Source: Hygrocybe punicea (taxonomy: Eukaryota > Basidiomycota > Agaricomycetes > Agaricales > Hygrophoraceae). From it: a stretch of 64,000 nucleotides of DNA. A model generated the notes under the pieces. The model was not told the DNA's origin. It worked only from the letters and a program-made list of their open reading frames with translations, and did no database searches. Every line of letters starts with the position of its first letter. The first letter of the stretch is position 1. Made by a program: the position numbers and the translations under genes. Shown in pieces: positions 35,217-46,058 of this stretch. Location of the stretch: the NCBI GenBank assembly GCA_963556145.1, contig OY744470.1:4154001-4218000 (forward strand), read 5' to 3'.

Positions 35217-36755
35217 TGTCCCCTCCTCCAATATGGCGACGTCCCCGTCGCCTCATCGCTGAGAAACAAAGCAGGAACAGAAAGAGAACTAACCAAAATC
35301 CAACATCTCCAAACTCCAAACCAAAAGAACTCCTACTCCGTCAAGGTCTTATGAAATGCTGCCTACACTAAGGGATACCTCACTCCAGTGGATGCCGCCG
35401 CAGGGATACCTCACCGTAAGTGGCTGCCGCTGTCCTGTAGACCAAATCGCCTATGTTCAAAGGTTGGTAACGCTCGTGGAATAAAGAAGTGGGGTGTGGT
35501 ATGGTGTGGTAGTGTCGATGTTTGATGGAACAAGTGCTGATGTCGAGGGAAAGTGGCCACGGGGGTCAGGGTGGTCTCTGGGATCAAAAACAAGGTTTTA
35601 TCAAGTATACGCGAGGGGGCAGTAACACTGTAGCAAGGGAACATGCAGGGTTGGTGCTTGAGGGCTCGAAAATGGCAAGTATGGGTTGACGGTGGCATAA
35701 ATAGCTTGTCGGATCGTCGAGCGTGGATGCTGGGGGGTATTTGTGGGGTCGCGAGGGGTCAGGAACGAAGCTGGGGGCCCTAACAAACATACGCGAGGGG
35801 GGTTGGAACCAGGGGAAGCGGGATCGCGAGGTGGTAACGCAAGACGGCGTTGGGGGTCCAAACATGGTGGGGACGGCTCGTTTGGAGCGTTGATGGGACG
35901 CAGGGTACTCTGGGGTGGCAAACGGGTGGGCCGCTGGGCTTGACGAGATGGTCTGGGCCAGTTGCGTTGGCAGAACGGGGCTGCGCGGTGATGACATGGC
36001 ATGTGGCCGGGGTGTCAGAAATGACGGCAGGGGCTCGTTTGGCGCGATGGAGGGGAACGGGGGGTCCTGGCCGGCGGAACGAGTGTGCGGGGAGTCGAAT
36101 GGGTCCGTGTAGGGGTGGGGGTGACGAGAAACGGGGGTCTAAGAGTGGTGACGTGGCAGATCCGTGGGGTGACCAAAAGGTGCGGGGCGGTTCGTTTGAG
36201 ACGACGAGGCGTGACGGGGGGTTCTGGCAGATGAGCCGAGGGTGCGGGGAGTCGAATACATGCATTTTGGGTTCGGGGTGCATGGAAACAACAGGGTCCG
36301 TACAGCGCTGATGCGATTTCCGTCGGGCTGTCCAAAACTCGCTGTAGCGGGGTATGTGGGATCCTGATGGGGAACGCAGGGCTCCGGAACGTCGAACGAA
36401 GTTGCGGGGGGTCGTCTGGACATGGCTGGGTCTGGGGATAGTGAAAATTCGGGGGGTTGAAAAAAGGTGACGTGGCCTGCCATTTGGGTGCTGAGAAGGG
36501 TCGCGGGCGCGTTTTTGGGTCAACTCGGGGCGACGCGGGGCCCTATTGGGCTGAACATGAGCGCCGGGGGGTAACTTGAGTGTCGTACGGCCGTGAATGA
36601 AGAGAGAATGCGCGGTTGCGCAGCAGTGGGTGGTGAGGCCGCGTGAAAAAAAATGTAGTCGCGAGAAAGCTAGCAAAAGGCTCAAAGAAGGCTCAAAAAC
36701 GCCAGAGAAAGAAGAGAAAGCAATGGTGAGACGAATCACACTCTCATCACCACGA

Positions 36756-36889
36756 TGGAGTAGGACTAGAGGTCCTACTCACTACGATGGCATGGTCATG
36801 GCATAGTCAATCTCTCCTAGTCTGACTAATCCTACTACAAACATCTATCTACGACTAGATCACGTGACTATCCCAATCCTCCTACTACA
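36756..36889 (-). repeat. TRIM terminal repeat, right
   Basis: Same length as the left repeat; I saw no differences on reading. Confidence 0.9.
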
Positions 36890-39384
36890 CCGCCGGATGA
36901 TTTCTCGAGTCTTGTTTTGCCCGAAGTGTCCTGCAGTAGGGTGATCATGTTTGGAACGCAAAATCCGGAGTCGTAGGTCATTGACATCAGGGACATAGAT
37001 ACGATTATCGAGGCGTAGAAAACCTAAATCGTCGATAGACCATCGAGGATCTGGGCCGGAGGTGGTACGGGAAACATGTCCGGAGGCAATAGGATCAACC
37101 TGTAGTCCGGAGATGATATCGGAGTGAAGGGAATCGACGTCTATGGTGAATCCGGCGCCAAGGACTACATCTTCGAGGGAAGTCGCTCGGAGGGACGAAG
37201 CCAATTGTTCCAGCCCAAAAACAGGGCGGAAATTGTGAGGATTGGCTTTGGCGTAGTCGCTATCTCCCCCTTTAGCGTAGACGTCCCAGCGTCGAGTAAG
37301 GGTATCGGGCTTAGTGCCAAGCTTGCCTGGGCGAAAGCGGATAACAAAGTTGAAGCGGGCAAGGAACTCCGACCAGCGGGCTTGATGGCGGGTAAGTAAG
37401 CGGACGGTGGAGAAGTACTCCAAATTCTTGTGGTCGGTGATAACGTCGACCGGAGTAGCAGTACCTTCCAAATAATGCCGCCAGGCAGTGAAAGTGTCGA
37501 AGATGGCAAGGAGTTCCTTGTCATGGGTATCGTAGTTCAACTCCGAGTCCGAAAGGGTACGAGACCGGAAAGCAACCGGATGAATTTCACCATCAGGATG
37601 GCGTACGGAGAGAATGGAAGCAACGGCGTAATCGGAAGCATCAGTCTCCACCAGAGTGTCAAACTTGGGTGACCAATGGGAAAGGATTGGAGCGGAAATG
37701 AAAGCGGACTTCAAGTCATTGAAGGCGGAACGACACTTACCATCGAAATTCCATTGTAACCCTTTACGAGTGAGCCGGGTAAGTGGAATAGTGATGGAGG
37801 AATAGTCCGGAATGAAATGCCGGTAAAAATTGGCGAATCCAAGGAAGGATTGAACATCTTTGATCTTCCGGGGTTCCGGCCAATCCTGGATGGTTTGGAC
37901 CTTGGCAGGATCCATAGAAAGGCCTTGGGGGGAAAGAATGTAACCCAAGTATTCCACCGTGTCAACGCCAAAAGAGCACTTCTCAGCGTTGGCATAGAGG
38001 CCGTGTTTCCGGAGTCGTCGGAGGACCTCGCGGACATGGTCTACATGATCAGCGGGGTCATCGGAATAGATAAGGATGTCGTCAAGGTAAACAATGACAG
38101 AGACGTCAAGGAGGTCGGAAAAAATATCGTTGACGAAGTGTTGGAAAGCCGCCGGGGCGTTAGTAAGACCTTCCGGAATTACCAACCATTCAAACGAGCC
38201 ATAGCGAGTGCGGAAAGCTGTTTTCCACTCATCACCTTCGGCAATCCGGACTAAATGGTAGGCGTGTTTAAGGTCAATTTTAGTGTAAATGCGCGCAGTC
38301 CGGGGAGCGTCGAGAAGGTCCGCCGTAAAAGGGATAGGATAGCGGTCCTTCTTCGTGATACGATTGAGTCCTCGGAAATCTACGCAAAGTCAAAGACTTC
38401 CATTTTTCTTCCGAGAGAAAAGAATGGGAGCTCCGCAGGGAGAACGGGAGGAGCGGACGAAACCCGCCCGGAGATTCTTGTCAAGGAATTCCCGAAGGGT
38501 CTCGAGCTCTAAGGGTGAAATAGAGTAAATCGGGCCAAAAGGAGGTTTTGCACCATCCTCTAAATTAATTTTGAGGTCGTAAGGATGGTGTTCAGGGAGG
38601 TTCCAAGCCTTCGTCTTGCTAAAGACGTCAGCGAATTCGTGATACTCTTCAGGGATATTGTGAAGGTCCACGGAGGGTTCGGAGGACTCCGGAGGGCCGT
38701 AGCTTGCAGAGCGACCGGTGGCGTCAGGTAATCGGACTTCCATACGGAAGACCTGAGTGCCGGGTACTTTGCAACCACGCAAAAAGGCTTGAGCGCTGAC
38801 AAAGGAGATGTCAGGCTTCGAAGCGGATGGTGAAGGAGGTTCGGGCGGAATAGATGGAGAGGACGGAGGGGACGGAGGTCGTACTGGAGGGTCCGGAAGT
38901 GGTGCCTCGCTAGGCACCGGAGTCGACAACGGAGGCGCGGAATCAGAAGAACGGAATTTAACGCTATGCTCGATCCAGTCAATCAACGGATTGTATTTGG
39001 CAAGCCAGCTATATCCAAGAACTGCGGAAACAGACGGATCCAACGGAGTGACCAAAAATTCTAAGATTAGAATTTCACCAGTAGAAAAACGGACAGAGAT
39101 AGATACACATTTGTCGATGATTCCACCGGAGGAACCATCAAACAAGCGGAGGCGTTTCGGAGCAGTAGGAAAAATAGGAAGATTGTGAAGGGAACAAAAT
39201 TCCGGGTCAATGAAACAATGCGTCGATCCACAATCCACAAGGGTAACGATAAGCGTAGAAGAATGATAAAGAGAAATCGTCAAGGAATCGTTAGAAAGAG
39301 CGGAAGCGTTGAGTTTTACTTCCGGTAGTGCACAGTCAGGTTCAACGCAGCCTACATCCTGTGCCGGAGTATGCAGACTGCTCT

Positions 39385-40563
39385 CTATTTTTCCGGTTCC
39401 TCTAGAGAATCGGAACTAGAGACCGGAGGTGTGGAGGAAGTGGAGGCAGCGCGGGCGGCAACGCGAGTGGACGAATACTTGGCCTTGGTGCAATCCTTGG
39501 CCATGTGTCCGGCTCCCCCGCATATAATGCAGAGTTTATTGTCGATGCGGCGTTGACATTCCGCGGGCTTGAGTTTACCATCCTTGCCTAGCTTATCGGC
39601 GTAGACAGGAGGGGTTTTCAGAGTGGTGGAGGAGGTACTACCGGAGTTGGTAGTTTTGGCAGGGGACTTCTTCTCAGAAGCTTTTTCGGTTGAAGACTTG
39701 GCCTCGGAAGTAGAGGCTTTAGCAGAAGAGGATCCCGAAGTGCGGGAAATCTCCGATTTCCGTTCCCAATACCGGGCGTCAAGGAGTTGAGCCTTATCCT
39801 TCAGTTCGTAGAGGTTCTTTGGTTTCTCGGATTGGGCAAGTTGATCTTTGAGGCGATCCGGAAGTCCTCGGTAAAAAGAATGCCGTAAGGCACCGATGTC
39901 CCAGCCAGTCTGCGTAGCGAGACGATTGAAGTTAACGATATACTTCGCAATTCGTTGGTTATCCTTCATTACAAGGTTTTCCAACTCGCTCTCGGCGCTA
40001 CCTTTAGGGTCCAGAGGTCCGAAATTATTCTGCAACTCCGTGCAGAAATCTCCGTAATCGGACATGAAGTCCGGCGGATAGGTATCGATATCCAGGTTCT
40101 CCAAAAGGTAAGGCTCGAACCACGCAAGTGCGATCCCTTTGAGGTAGGAGAGGGCGAAGTTGACTTTGGCGCCGTCCGTTTGGAAAGCGGTTGGTCGATC
40201 ATTGAAGTTCAGTTGACACTGAACCAGGAAAGGGCGGAGTTTTGTCGGATCGGAGGCGTCAAACGTGTCCGGTTCTCGGACTTTGGTGCGTTGCTTGTCG
40301 TCTCCTTTGTTTCGGAGAGTAGTGGCTAGAAGAGCGATGGCCTCAGCAAGGTTGGTATCATCGCGATTAGGATTGCCCGGTCCGAGAGGATTGTTCTCTT
40401 CGAAGACTGGGCGCTGAAAGGGTTCGTGTCTCGGAGTGTGAGTTTCTTCTAACGGAGAGACCGGGGTTATCGTTGGGCGTTGGGATGAGGTGTTTGCTGG
40501 TCGTGTAAGTCGATAACGTGTGGGGGTTCTTCGTTGGGAGAAGCCTTGGAAAGACATGATCAA
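39385..40563 (-). CDS. Gypsy gag (capsid/nucleocapsid)
   Basis: Open frame of 392 codons. It starts MIMSFQGFSQRRTPTRYRL about 40 bp from the 5' LTR. A retrotransposon gag segment reads KLRPFLVQCQLNFNDRPTAF, AWFEPYLLENL and LENLVMKDNQRIAKYIVNFN, followed by a Ser/Lys-rich linker and one CCHC knuckle CIICGGAGHMAKDC. The gene is undamaged. A second Met two codons downstream is an alternative start. Confidence 0.9.
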   Translation of the reverse strand: MIMSFQGFSQRRTPTRYRLTRPANTSSQRPTITPVSPLEETHTPRHEPFQRPVFEENNPLGPGNPNRDDTNLAEAIALLATTLRNKGDDKQRTKVREPDTFDASDPTKLRPFLVQCQLNFNDRPTAFQTDGAKVNFALSYLKGIALAWFEPYLLENLDIDTYPPDFMSDYGDFCTELQNNFGPLDPKGSAESELENLVMKDNQRIAKYIVNFNRLATQTGWDIGALRHSFYRGLPDRLKDQLAQSEKPKNLYELKDKAQLLDARYWERKSEISRTSGSSSAKASTSEAKSSTEKASEKKSPAKTTNSGSTSSTTLKTPPVYADKLGKDGKLKPAECQRRIDNKLCIICGGAGHMAKDCTKAKYSSTRVAARAASTSSTPPVSSSDSLEEPEK

Positions 40564-40603
40564 ATGTAAAGGGAATACGACTCAAGAGTTGTTCAGAAAA
40601 TAC

Positions 40604-41159
40604 TGTTAGAGGCGTGCAACTCCGGAAGGATCGGAGTTCTTCGGAGGAGCGGAGACGTCAACTCTTGAAGTAGGTTCACTACTTCCTTAAGTCGTATTGA
40701 GAAGACGTGGACGGAGCGGAGTTAGTCCAGAGTTCCGGACTAAGTACTAAGATAACTAATGAGCTTAAGGGAAAGCCTTAAGTTTGAGAGTGGGTAAGAA
40801 ATAAGGAACTCAAGTTGATTTTCTGAACGGAGTTACAGGACATTGTAGTTCTAGTTTATATACTTGGTAAACTAATTGTCATGTCCTTGGAGACGTGAAG
40901 ACAATATGAACTCCGGAAAGAGGACCGGAGTTCGGAAGAAAATAAAAGGGATAAAAGGTTGCTATGTACGGTGACAAGTAAACAAAGGGGAGGAAGAGAA
41001 AAGGAGGTCGGAGTAAACGGAGATGGGGAAGAATAGTAATTAACAAGAGAAGAACAATAATGTACGCGAGAAGATAAGATAAGATAAGATAAGATAAGTC
41101 GGAGGAAAAGTCCGGAGCGGAGTTCGTCGGAATCCGGCGGAGCTGCATGGGATATGACA
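40604..41159 (-). repeat. Gypsy LTR, right copy (5' LTR of the element)
   Basis: 556 bp, same ends as the left copy. The left copy shows T where this copy shows C at six of the transition differences. Confidence 0.95.
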
Positions 41160-41164
41160 CATCC

Positions 41165-43694
41165 GCAGTTAACCGGAACGGTGAGTGCAACCGAGGGGGT
41201 ACGAAGCACCGGAAAAAGACCAAGAGCAAAGGGAAGCAGCAAAAGGGTTGGGAGGTCACAGATCAGCCGGTTCACATTTTGGGAGCTCGTGCCTCCGAGA
41301 CCATCTCCAATCTATCACAAGGTGCGATCAGCAACTTGTCAAACGCATCCACACGGTCCTGGATCCAGTCCATGCAAGCTTTGGTGGCAGGTGGTGTTTG
41401 GGAGGGCGAGAACGTGGCTTTTGTCACGGATTCTCTGCAGTCGCTCGTCCTTCGATGCAAACGTAGCCTGGAAATGGCTGCGGGGCTCGAGTTTATTATG
41501 ATGATTAATATGGTACAGTTAGCTGCGAAAACAGACTAGTGAGTCGCCCTTACTATAGGTGCTTGCATATACTCACAAGCTTCCCAGCGTCATGCGGACG
41601 AAAGGGCTTAAGTCTACGGGTAACGTCTTCCATCATTACGTCTCAGGAATGGACGGAGGGCCATCTTTATCAACATTTCGCACGTGGGTAGGCAGTGGCA
41701 CAAAGTTCGCTTCGATTGCAGGCGCAGGTGAGTAGTTCCTCTGCCTATCATCAGACTCTGAAACCGCCACCTCGCAGGATCTGTCTATTGTCTAATGATT
41801 ATAGCCACCAAAAACCAAAGGGCTGCAATTTCCCAGATGAAGTTCGACGAAATTTACGCCATATCAAATGCGCTTCGCTGGCCTGACCCAGGTAAGTAGC
41901 GGTGGATCTGCTCCTCTTTCGACTCTTTTCAGGTCTTTCATCAGATAGTGATGCGGGGAAGGATATTTGCCAATGCCTTATTCCACTCATCGACTACCTG
42001 CGCCGTAACATCCCCTTAAGACTTTCCACAATGTTCCCTCATAGTCTGCTAAATGATACCAACATGATGGGAGACGTCGATTGTTCTGACTTGGATATGT
42101 CAGATAAATTTTTCGACAGCATCCAAAAGAAGTAAGTGATCAGTTTAACCCCTTGATCAAATAGTGACCTGACCGCGATAGCTCTTTCATGTCGCTCACG
42201 CGGAACCGTGAAATCTGGGCGCAATGCCTAGAGCCTCAGGTGGGGCCGTCGGCTGACCCAGCACCTCTCCATGTAATGAATCAGAATCTACTCTTGTCAT
42301 ACGTATCGCGGGGATCGGTTCCTTCCGAACGTCCACCGTCACACTTCTCTGATTCTGACAGTGACGACCCGAACCCTCAAAATCCACTCATCAGTGACTC
42401 TGACAACTTGCAGGCACCTCTGCTGATGGATGAGTTTCATTTTCCAGACGACAGGGCGCCCAACTACGCGGTCCTGAACACATGCTTCAATCAACAAGCT
42501 AGACAGAACTTAGCGGTTCCGTACCCCAGGGAAAAGGGTGCTAGGAAACTTTATATGGATGAGCAAAGAAGCTATGCCGCTGCAGCCCAGGTTCCCCAGG
42601 ATAGTGCTGATTTTGCACGTACGGTAAGGCTTTGAAGTCATCACAAAGTACTGGAATTGATCGTACCTTTAGATGTCTGAGCTATACGACGACAACGGGG
42701 TGAAGGGAGCCAATAATTATGTTTTGATGGATGAAAAGATATTTGAGGGGTCAGCTTAGCCTTTCTTTCCATGTTATCACTTGCTGATGTCTACCTGCTG
42801 ACAGTAAGGAAGTTCGTATCAACGGCTCAGACAGTTCACTTGGTGTGTTTGTCTGGGGTGATATGCCCCAGGACATGCGTACGTCGTTGGAACGTAACGT
42901 TCGGAATGCCTTGCTTGTCGAGAGTGGCCCTTCCCTGGTTCACGTGGATAGTTCGGCTGCTTCACTTGGGTTTAAGTTTCCCTCCATTCATCTAGACATG
43001 TACATTCGCAACGGCCCACGCGTAGGTGAACCATGTGTGGACAATTACTAATCTTACTGATGCCTTTGAATAGGGCGATGGTGCACCATCTGACATGCAC
43101 CCTTACCTGCTACGTCGCAAAGGGCCTCTAAGACGAATTACTATCAACTCATTCCTAGAGTCTCTAAGGAGCTCATGGAACATACTAGAGAATATACCAA
43201 CCTTTGCAATTCCTTCGAAGAGTTTTTTTGGTGGGTAGAAGAAAAGGTTAATTTCATTGTCACTTTATTTTCCTGCTCTGGGAGTACTCATGTGATCCTA
43301 TTAGCTGACTGGACGACTTCCTGAAATTTATGAAGATCTTTCCATGTTTGTGGACGTGCTTCCTGGCAAGGAAGCTTCTCCCTCTCATCCATTCAGCGGT
43401 TTCATCCTTAACATCAATGCCATCACACGCTGTCACAGGGACGTGAAGGATCGCCGTGTCTGTCTGGTTTTGGTTATAGGAGATCATGTAGGTGGTGAGC
43501 TTTGTTTACAGGAACTGGGTTTGGTGGTGCGCTTGCGTAATGGCGACGTTGTGGTCTTTCCCTCTGGTAAAATCACTCACTTAAATCTCCACTATCAGGG
43601 TGTCAGGGCATCTATAGTTCTACATTCAGACAATGCAGGGCCGAGTTGGGTAGAAAATCGTAATCATTGGATGGGACACGATTACATGTATTGA
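41165..43694 (+). pseudogene. TET/JBP-family 2-oxoglutarate/Fe(II) dioxygenase, catalytic part (after gypsy insertion)
   Basis: Continuation of the gene begun at 31728. It contains the conserved regions of fungal JBP1/TET-like proteins: a basic stretch (HRKKTKSKGKQQK), then GNVFHHYVSGMDGGPSLSTF, FASIAGAG-SVYCLMIIATKN, an acidic middle segment, and a C-terminal double-stranded beta-helix. Metal ligands are His (codon 43434) and Asp (43440) in TRCHRDVKDRR and distal His (43578) in GKITHLNLHY; the 2OG-binding Arg is at 43605 (GVRASIVLHSD). The family oxidises 5-methylcytosine or thymine in DNA. Introns are numerous (for example 41711-41764, 41892-41935, 42134-42180). Near 43133 the reading shifts by one base between LLRRKGPLRR and NYYQLIPRVSKEL, an apparent frameshift. 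With the gypsy this copy is inactive as it stands. Confidence 0.8.
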
Positions 43695-43784
43695 TAATTT
43701 TATTCACGCCAATTGACTTTTTATTTGTTTGTCCTTGGTGTGTTTAGGTTGACTTTCGGTTGACTTTCCAACTTTCATTACCTC

Positions 43785-45722
43785 ATGACAAGGTCGACAT
43801 CCAAACGCGGGAAGCTCTCAGCTTCTTCACATGGTGTGAAGGCAACGGAGCCTGTTTCGAAGCCCAAGCCCAAGCCTAAACCAAAACCCAAACCCAAACC
43901 AAAATCAAAGCCTCGTGCCAACGATGAATCTCAGGATGACTCTGCAATTGATTCTTCAAGTATCTCAATTGATAACCTGTCTACTGCTGACTTGAAGCTC
44001 TGGAAGCAGTTTCAGGCTAAGATGAAGTCACAATCAGCTGCTCAGTTGCAGGAGGAAGAAGATGCACGTACGTTCACATTTATCATGTTTTTACTTATAT
44101 TTATTAACAACTACACGGAGTGGTACGCAAGCGCAATGCGGAGATGATGGCTGAGGAGGATGATAGTGAGGATGAGGAAGGGGAGAGAGTTCCTACGGGC
44201 AAGAAGCAGAAGTTAAACGTAGTCCTGGACAGCGACGAGGAAGAGGAGAGAGTTCCTACAGGCAAGAAGCACAAGTTAAATCTAGTCCTGGACACTGATG
44301 AGGAAGACCTGCATGCCGTTCTGGGTGATGAGTTGCTGGGTGACGATGATGACTTCAACCGTCGGTCTCCTCCTTTTCAAATTACTGCATGTTAACCCTT
44401 CTTCCAGACGATGAGAATGCGAATATGAATGAGCAGAATGGATGCCTGGATGAGAATGTGATAGGAAACGGTGTAGGTAATCTCTTCATGATAGGGAGCA
44501 TAGTACTGCTAAAGGTCAATTATAGATCGCTGTTACCTTTGAAGATGAAGACCAGGGCCAGACATCCAGGAGGGGTACACGCTCCCAGCGGCACCTGGCA
44601 TCTCGTACCACTACATCTCAGCTGGGGCACTCTGAAAAGCTAACCAAGAACAATTTCACACCACGAGGAATGCATCTAGCAAATGCAGGCAAATCTATGG
44701 CAAGAGAGAAGATTGCTTTGACCCATGCATTCCCTAAGGACAAGGATGCCTTCATTTGGGAATCCATTCAACAAGCTGTGAAGGATAGTCAGTCGCTTCG
44801 TGAAGCTTTGGAAAAGGCGCGTGATGATCCAGATTATCAGGATAATTTGATGGAATACGTGGGTTTCCAGGTGAGGTTGTAGGCTGTTGAGCTAACATGG
44901 TGATCAGGTTGGTTACGCGATAACTGGTTTAAGGGGCGACCTCAAGGCAAAGGCCAAAGCCGGCATTGCTGGCCACTTTGGCATTCCAGGTAACATGTCA
45001 AAAAGTGAAATAGAGAATGCGATACGTTGGGTTTTGGATGGGTCGAAGTTCACACGTGGTGAAGTCAACATGGAGGCAAGTTTCAATATGCTTTCAATGA
45101 GAGAAGACTGATGGGCCATTCTCACAAAACAGAAACGAGAAGTGGTAAATCCAGAGCCATTTGGTCATCCTATAATTGGCGACATCATCAGAACTCAGTG
45201 GTGTGGAAAGGGTAAGGCTGATATCCAAGCATATATGGCCATGGTCGCTCAGAAGAAGATACCGGAGGCTGTAATCCTGGCAGTTGTTACTGCGGTACGT
45301 GTTTATGTCACTTTACATGATGTGTACAACTGGATAACCTTTACCCTAGGTTGAGAATGCATTGATGGAGTGGGCGAGCGGGGAGTATATCCACTTACAA
45401 TTCAGCCACGAAGTTGCTAGTTCAAGGTAAAGTGATGAAACTACTGATATGCTAAGTTATCTTAAAGTGTGATCTGAGTAGATATGCTCATCATCAAGCT
45501 ACATGGGGAACTTTGAAGAAGAAGTCTCCAACGTGGACGGAGAAGAAGATGAAGACCTTGTTTCAGACCGTCATGTAGGAAGTGTTTAACCAGGAGGATG
45601 TTTCTGATGCACATTTCCACAGGAAAAACTCCAAATATGCCGCAATTCATGCTCAAGACACAGAAAACAGGGATCTCGATGACGTTGATTTCGCGCAGCT
45701 GGAACAATCAGCATTGGTATAG
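43785..45722 (+). CDS. DUF6532-type cargo protein with KP repeat
   Basis: Multi-exon plus-strand gene just downstream of the TET/JBP gene. The N-terminus MTRSTSKRGKLSASSHGVK is followed by a (KP)n run (about eight units) and an acidic linker with a tandem duplication of about 23 residues (ERVPTGKKQKLNVVLDSDEE and a near copy). The C-terminal part reads KDAFIWESIQQAVKDS, YAITGLRGDLKAKAKAGIAG, NPEPFGHPIIGDIIRTQWC, PEAVILAVVTAVENALMEWA and FSHEVASSRYAHHQ, the pattern of the Agaricomycete domain of unknown function DUF6532. Introns include 44068-44120 and one at 45076-45132 that starts GC rather than GT. A TAG at 45576-45578 precedes another 47 open codons to the stop at 45720-45722; it may be a premature stop. 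A nuclear role linked to the dioxygenase is inferred from position only. Confidence 0.65.
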
Positions 45723-45859
45723 AAGTGCAGTGGCTGCTCAGAAGAGTTCTTTCTCCTTTGCTCTTTATTTAGAAGTCTCTTTCCACCAATGTTGCGTTTA
45801 CTATATTCAAATTTAGATGACTTATATCTGGGTGAATCAGAGTAAATCAGAGTAAATAA

Positions 45860-46056
45860 AAGCAGAAAAACCAGGCTTTCAGAGCACTCTGTACAGCTCA
45901 AACGCTGCTCAAACGCTGCTCTAAAGTGCTCTAAAGTGCTCTCAGAGCAGAGAGCCTCAAGCAGGTTGCTCTCAGAGCCACTCAGAGTGCTCTGGCGGCT
46001 TTGGTGCTTTCCTCACTCTGAGCGGCTCTGAGACTCTCTCAGAGTGCCTCAGAGCA
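45860..46056. repeat. Right subterminal repeats of the 20-kb element
   Basis: Dense CTCAGAGTGCTCT / GCTCTGAGAG / AAACGCTGCTCT words in both orientations, next to the right terminus. Different in sequence from the left subterminal repeats but likewise built on an AGAG core. Confidence 0.7.
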
Positions 46057-46058
46057 TT

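Larger units (their letters stand above)
35083..36889 (-). mobile_element. TRIM (terminal-repeat retrotransposon in miniature, 1,807 bp) inside gypsy integrase
   Basis: Two identical-looking 134-bp terminal direct repeats (35083-35216, 36756-36889) beginning TGGAGTAGGACTAG and ending CTACTACA. They are flanked by the 4-bp duplication CCGC (35079-35082, 36890-36893). A purine tract (complement of 35217-35229, GGAGGAGGGGACA) abuts the left repeat, suggesting minus orientation. The interior is GC-rich and compositionally unlike its host, with long proline/arginine-rich frames but no gag or pol domain, so it must have been mobilised in trans. Confidence 0.88.
33855..39310 (-). pseudogene. Gypsy pol polyprotein (PR-RT-RH-IN-chromodomain), one stop and one TRIM insertion
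   Basis: Order on the minus strand. An aspartic protease region with LVDCGSTHCFIDPEF (D-C-G in place of D-S/T-G). A reverse transcriptase with ILFSRKKNGSL-stop-LCVDFRGLN, where Arg is expected at the TGA 38390-38392, then EGLTNAPAAFQHFVND and the active site VIVYLDDILIYS. RNase H with LVETDASDYAVASIL. An HHCC integrase zinc finger with RPHGLL-type start. Integrase core with SMDFIEQLPDS, TSDRGTEFVS and GQTERVNQTLEQ. A C-terminal chromodomain CKLLYLVRWEGYEGTDEETS. A TRIM at 35083-36889 splits the integrase; removing it gives REIIRR-EYTWPGLW in frame. The rest of the frame is continuous. gag and pol are in different frames, so a ribosomal frameshift or similar is needed. The exact start of pol is not defined. 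Confidence 0.92.
32312..41159 (-). mobile_element. Ty3/gypsy chromovirus (8,848 bp) inserted in the TET/JBP gene
   Basis: Two 556-bp LTRs (32312-32867, 40604-41159), TG...CA in the plus orientation, with the 5-bp duplication CATCC at 32307-32311 and 41160-41164. Coding is on the minus strand: gag, then protease-RT-RNase H-integrase-chromodomain. A polypurine tract AAGGGGGAGATAC (complement of 32868-32880) abuts the downstream LTR. A plus-strand accessory gene sits between pol and that LTR. The LTRs differ at about 8 positions, 7 of them transitions. pol has one in-frame TGA (38390-38392) and a TRIM insertion; gag is open. Recent but no longer autonomous. Confidence 0.95.

Noticed and set aside
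35411..36739. Proline/arginine-rich frame of over 300 codons inside the TRIM, minus strand
   Set aside because: Overlapping open frames on both strands in GC-rich DNA without gag or pol motifs; treated as non-coding TRIM interior.
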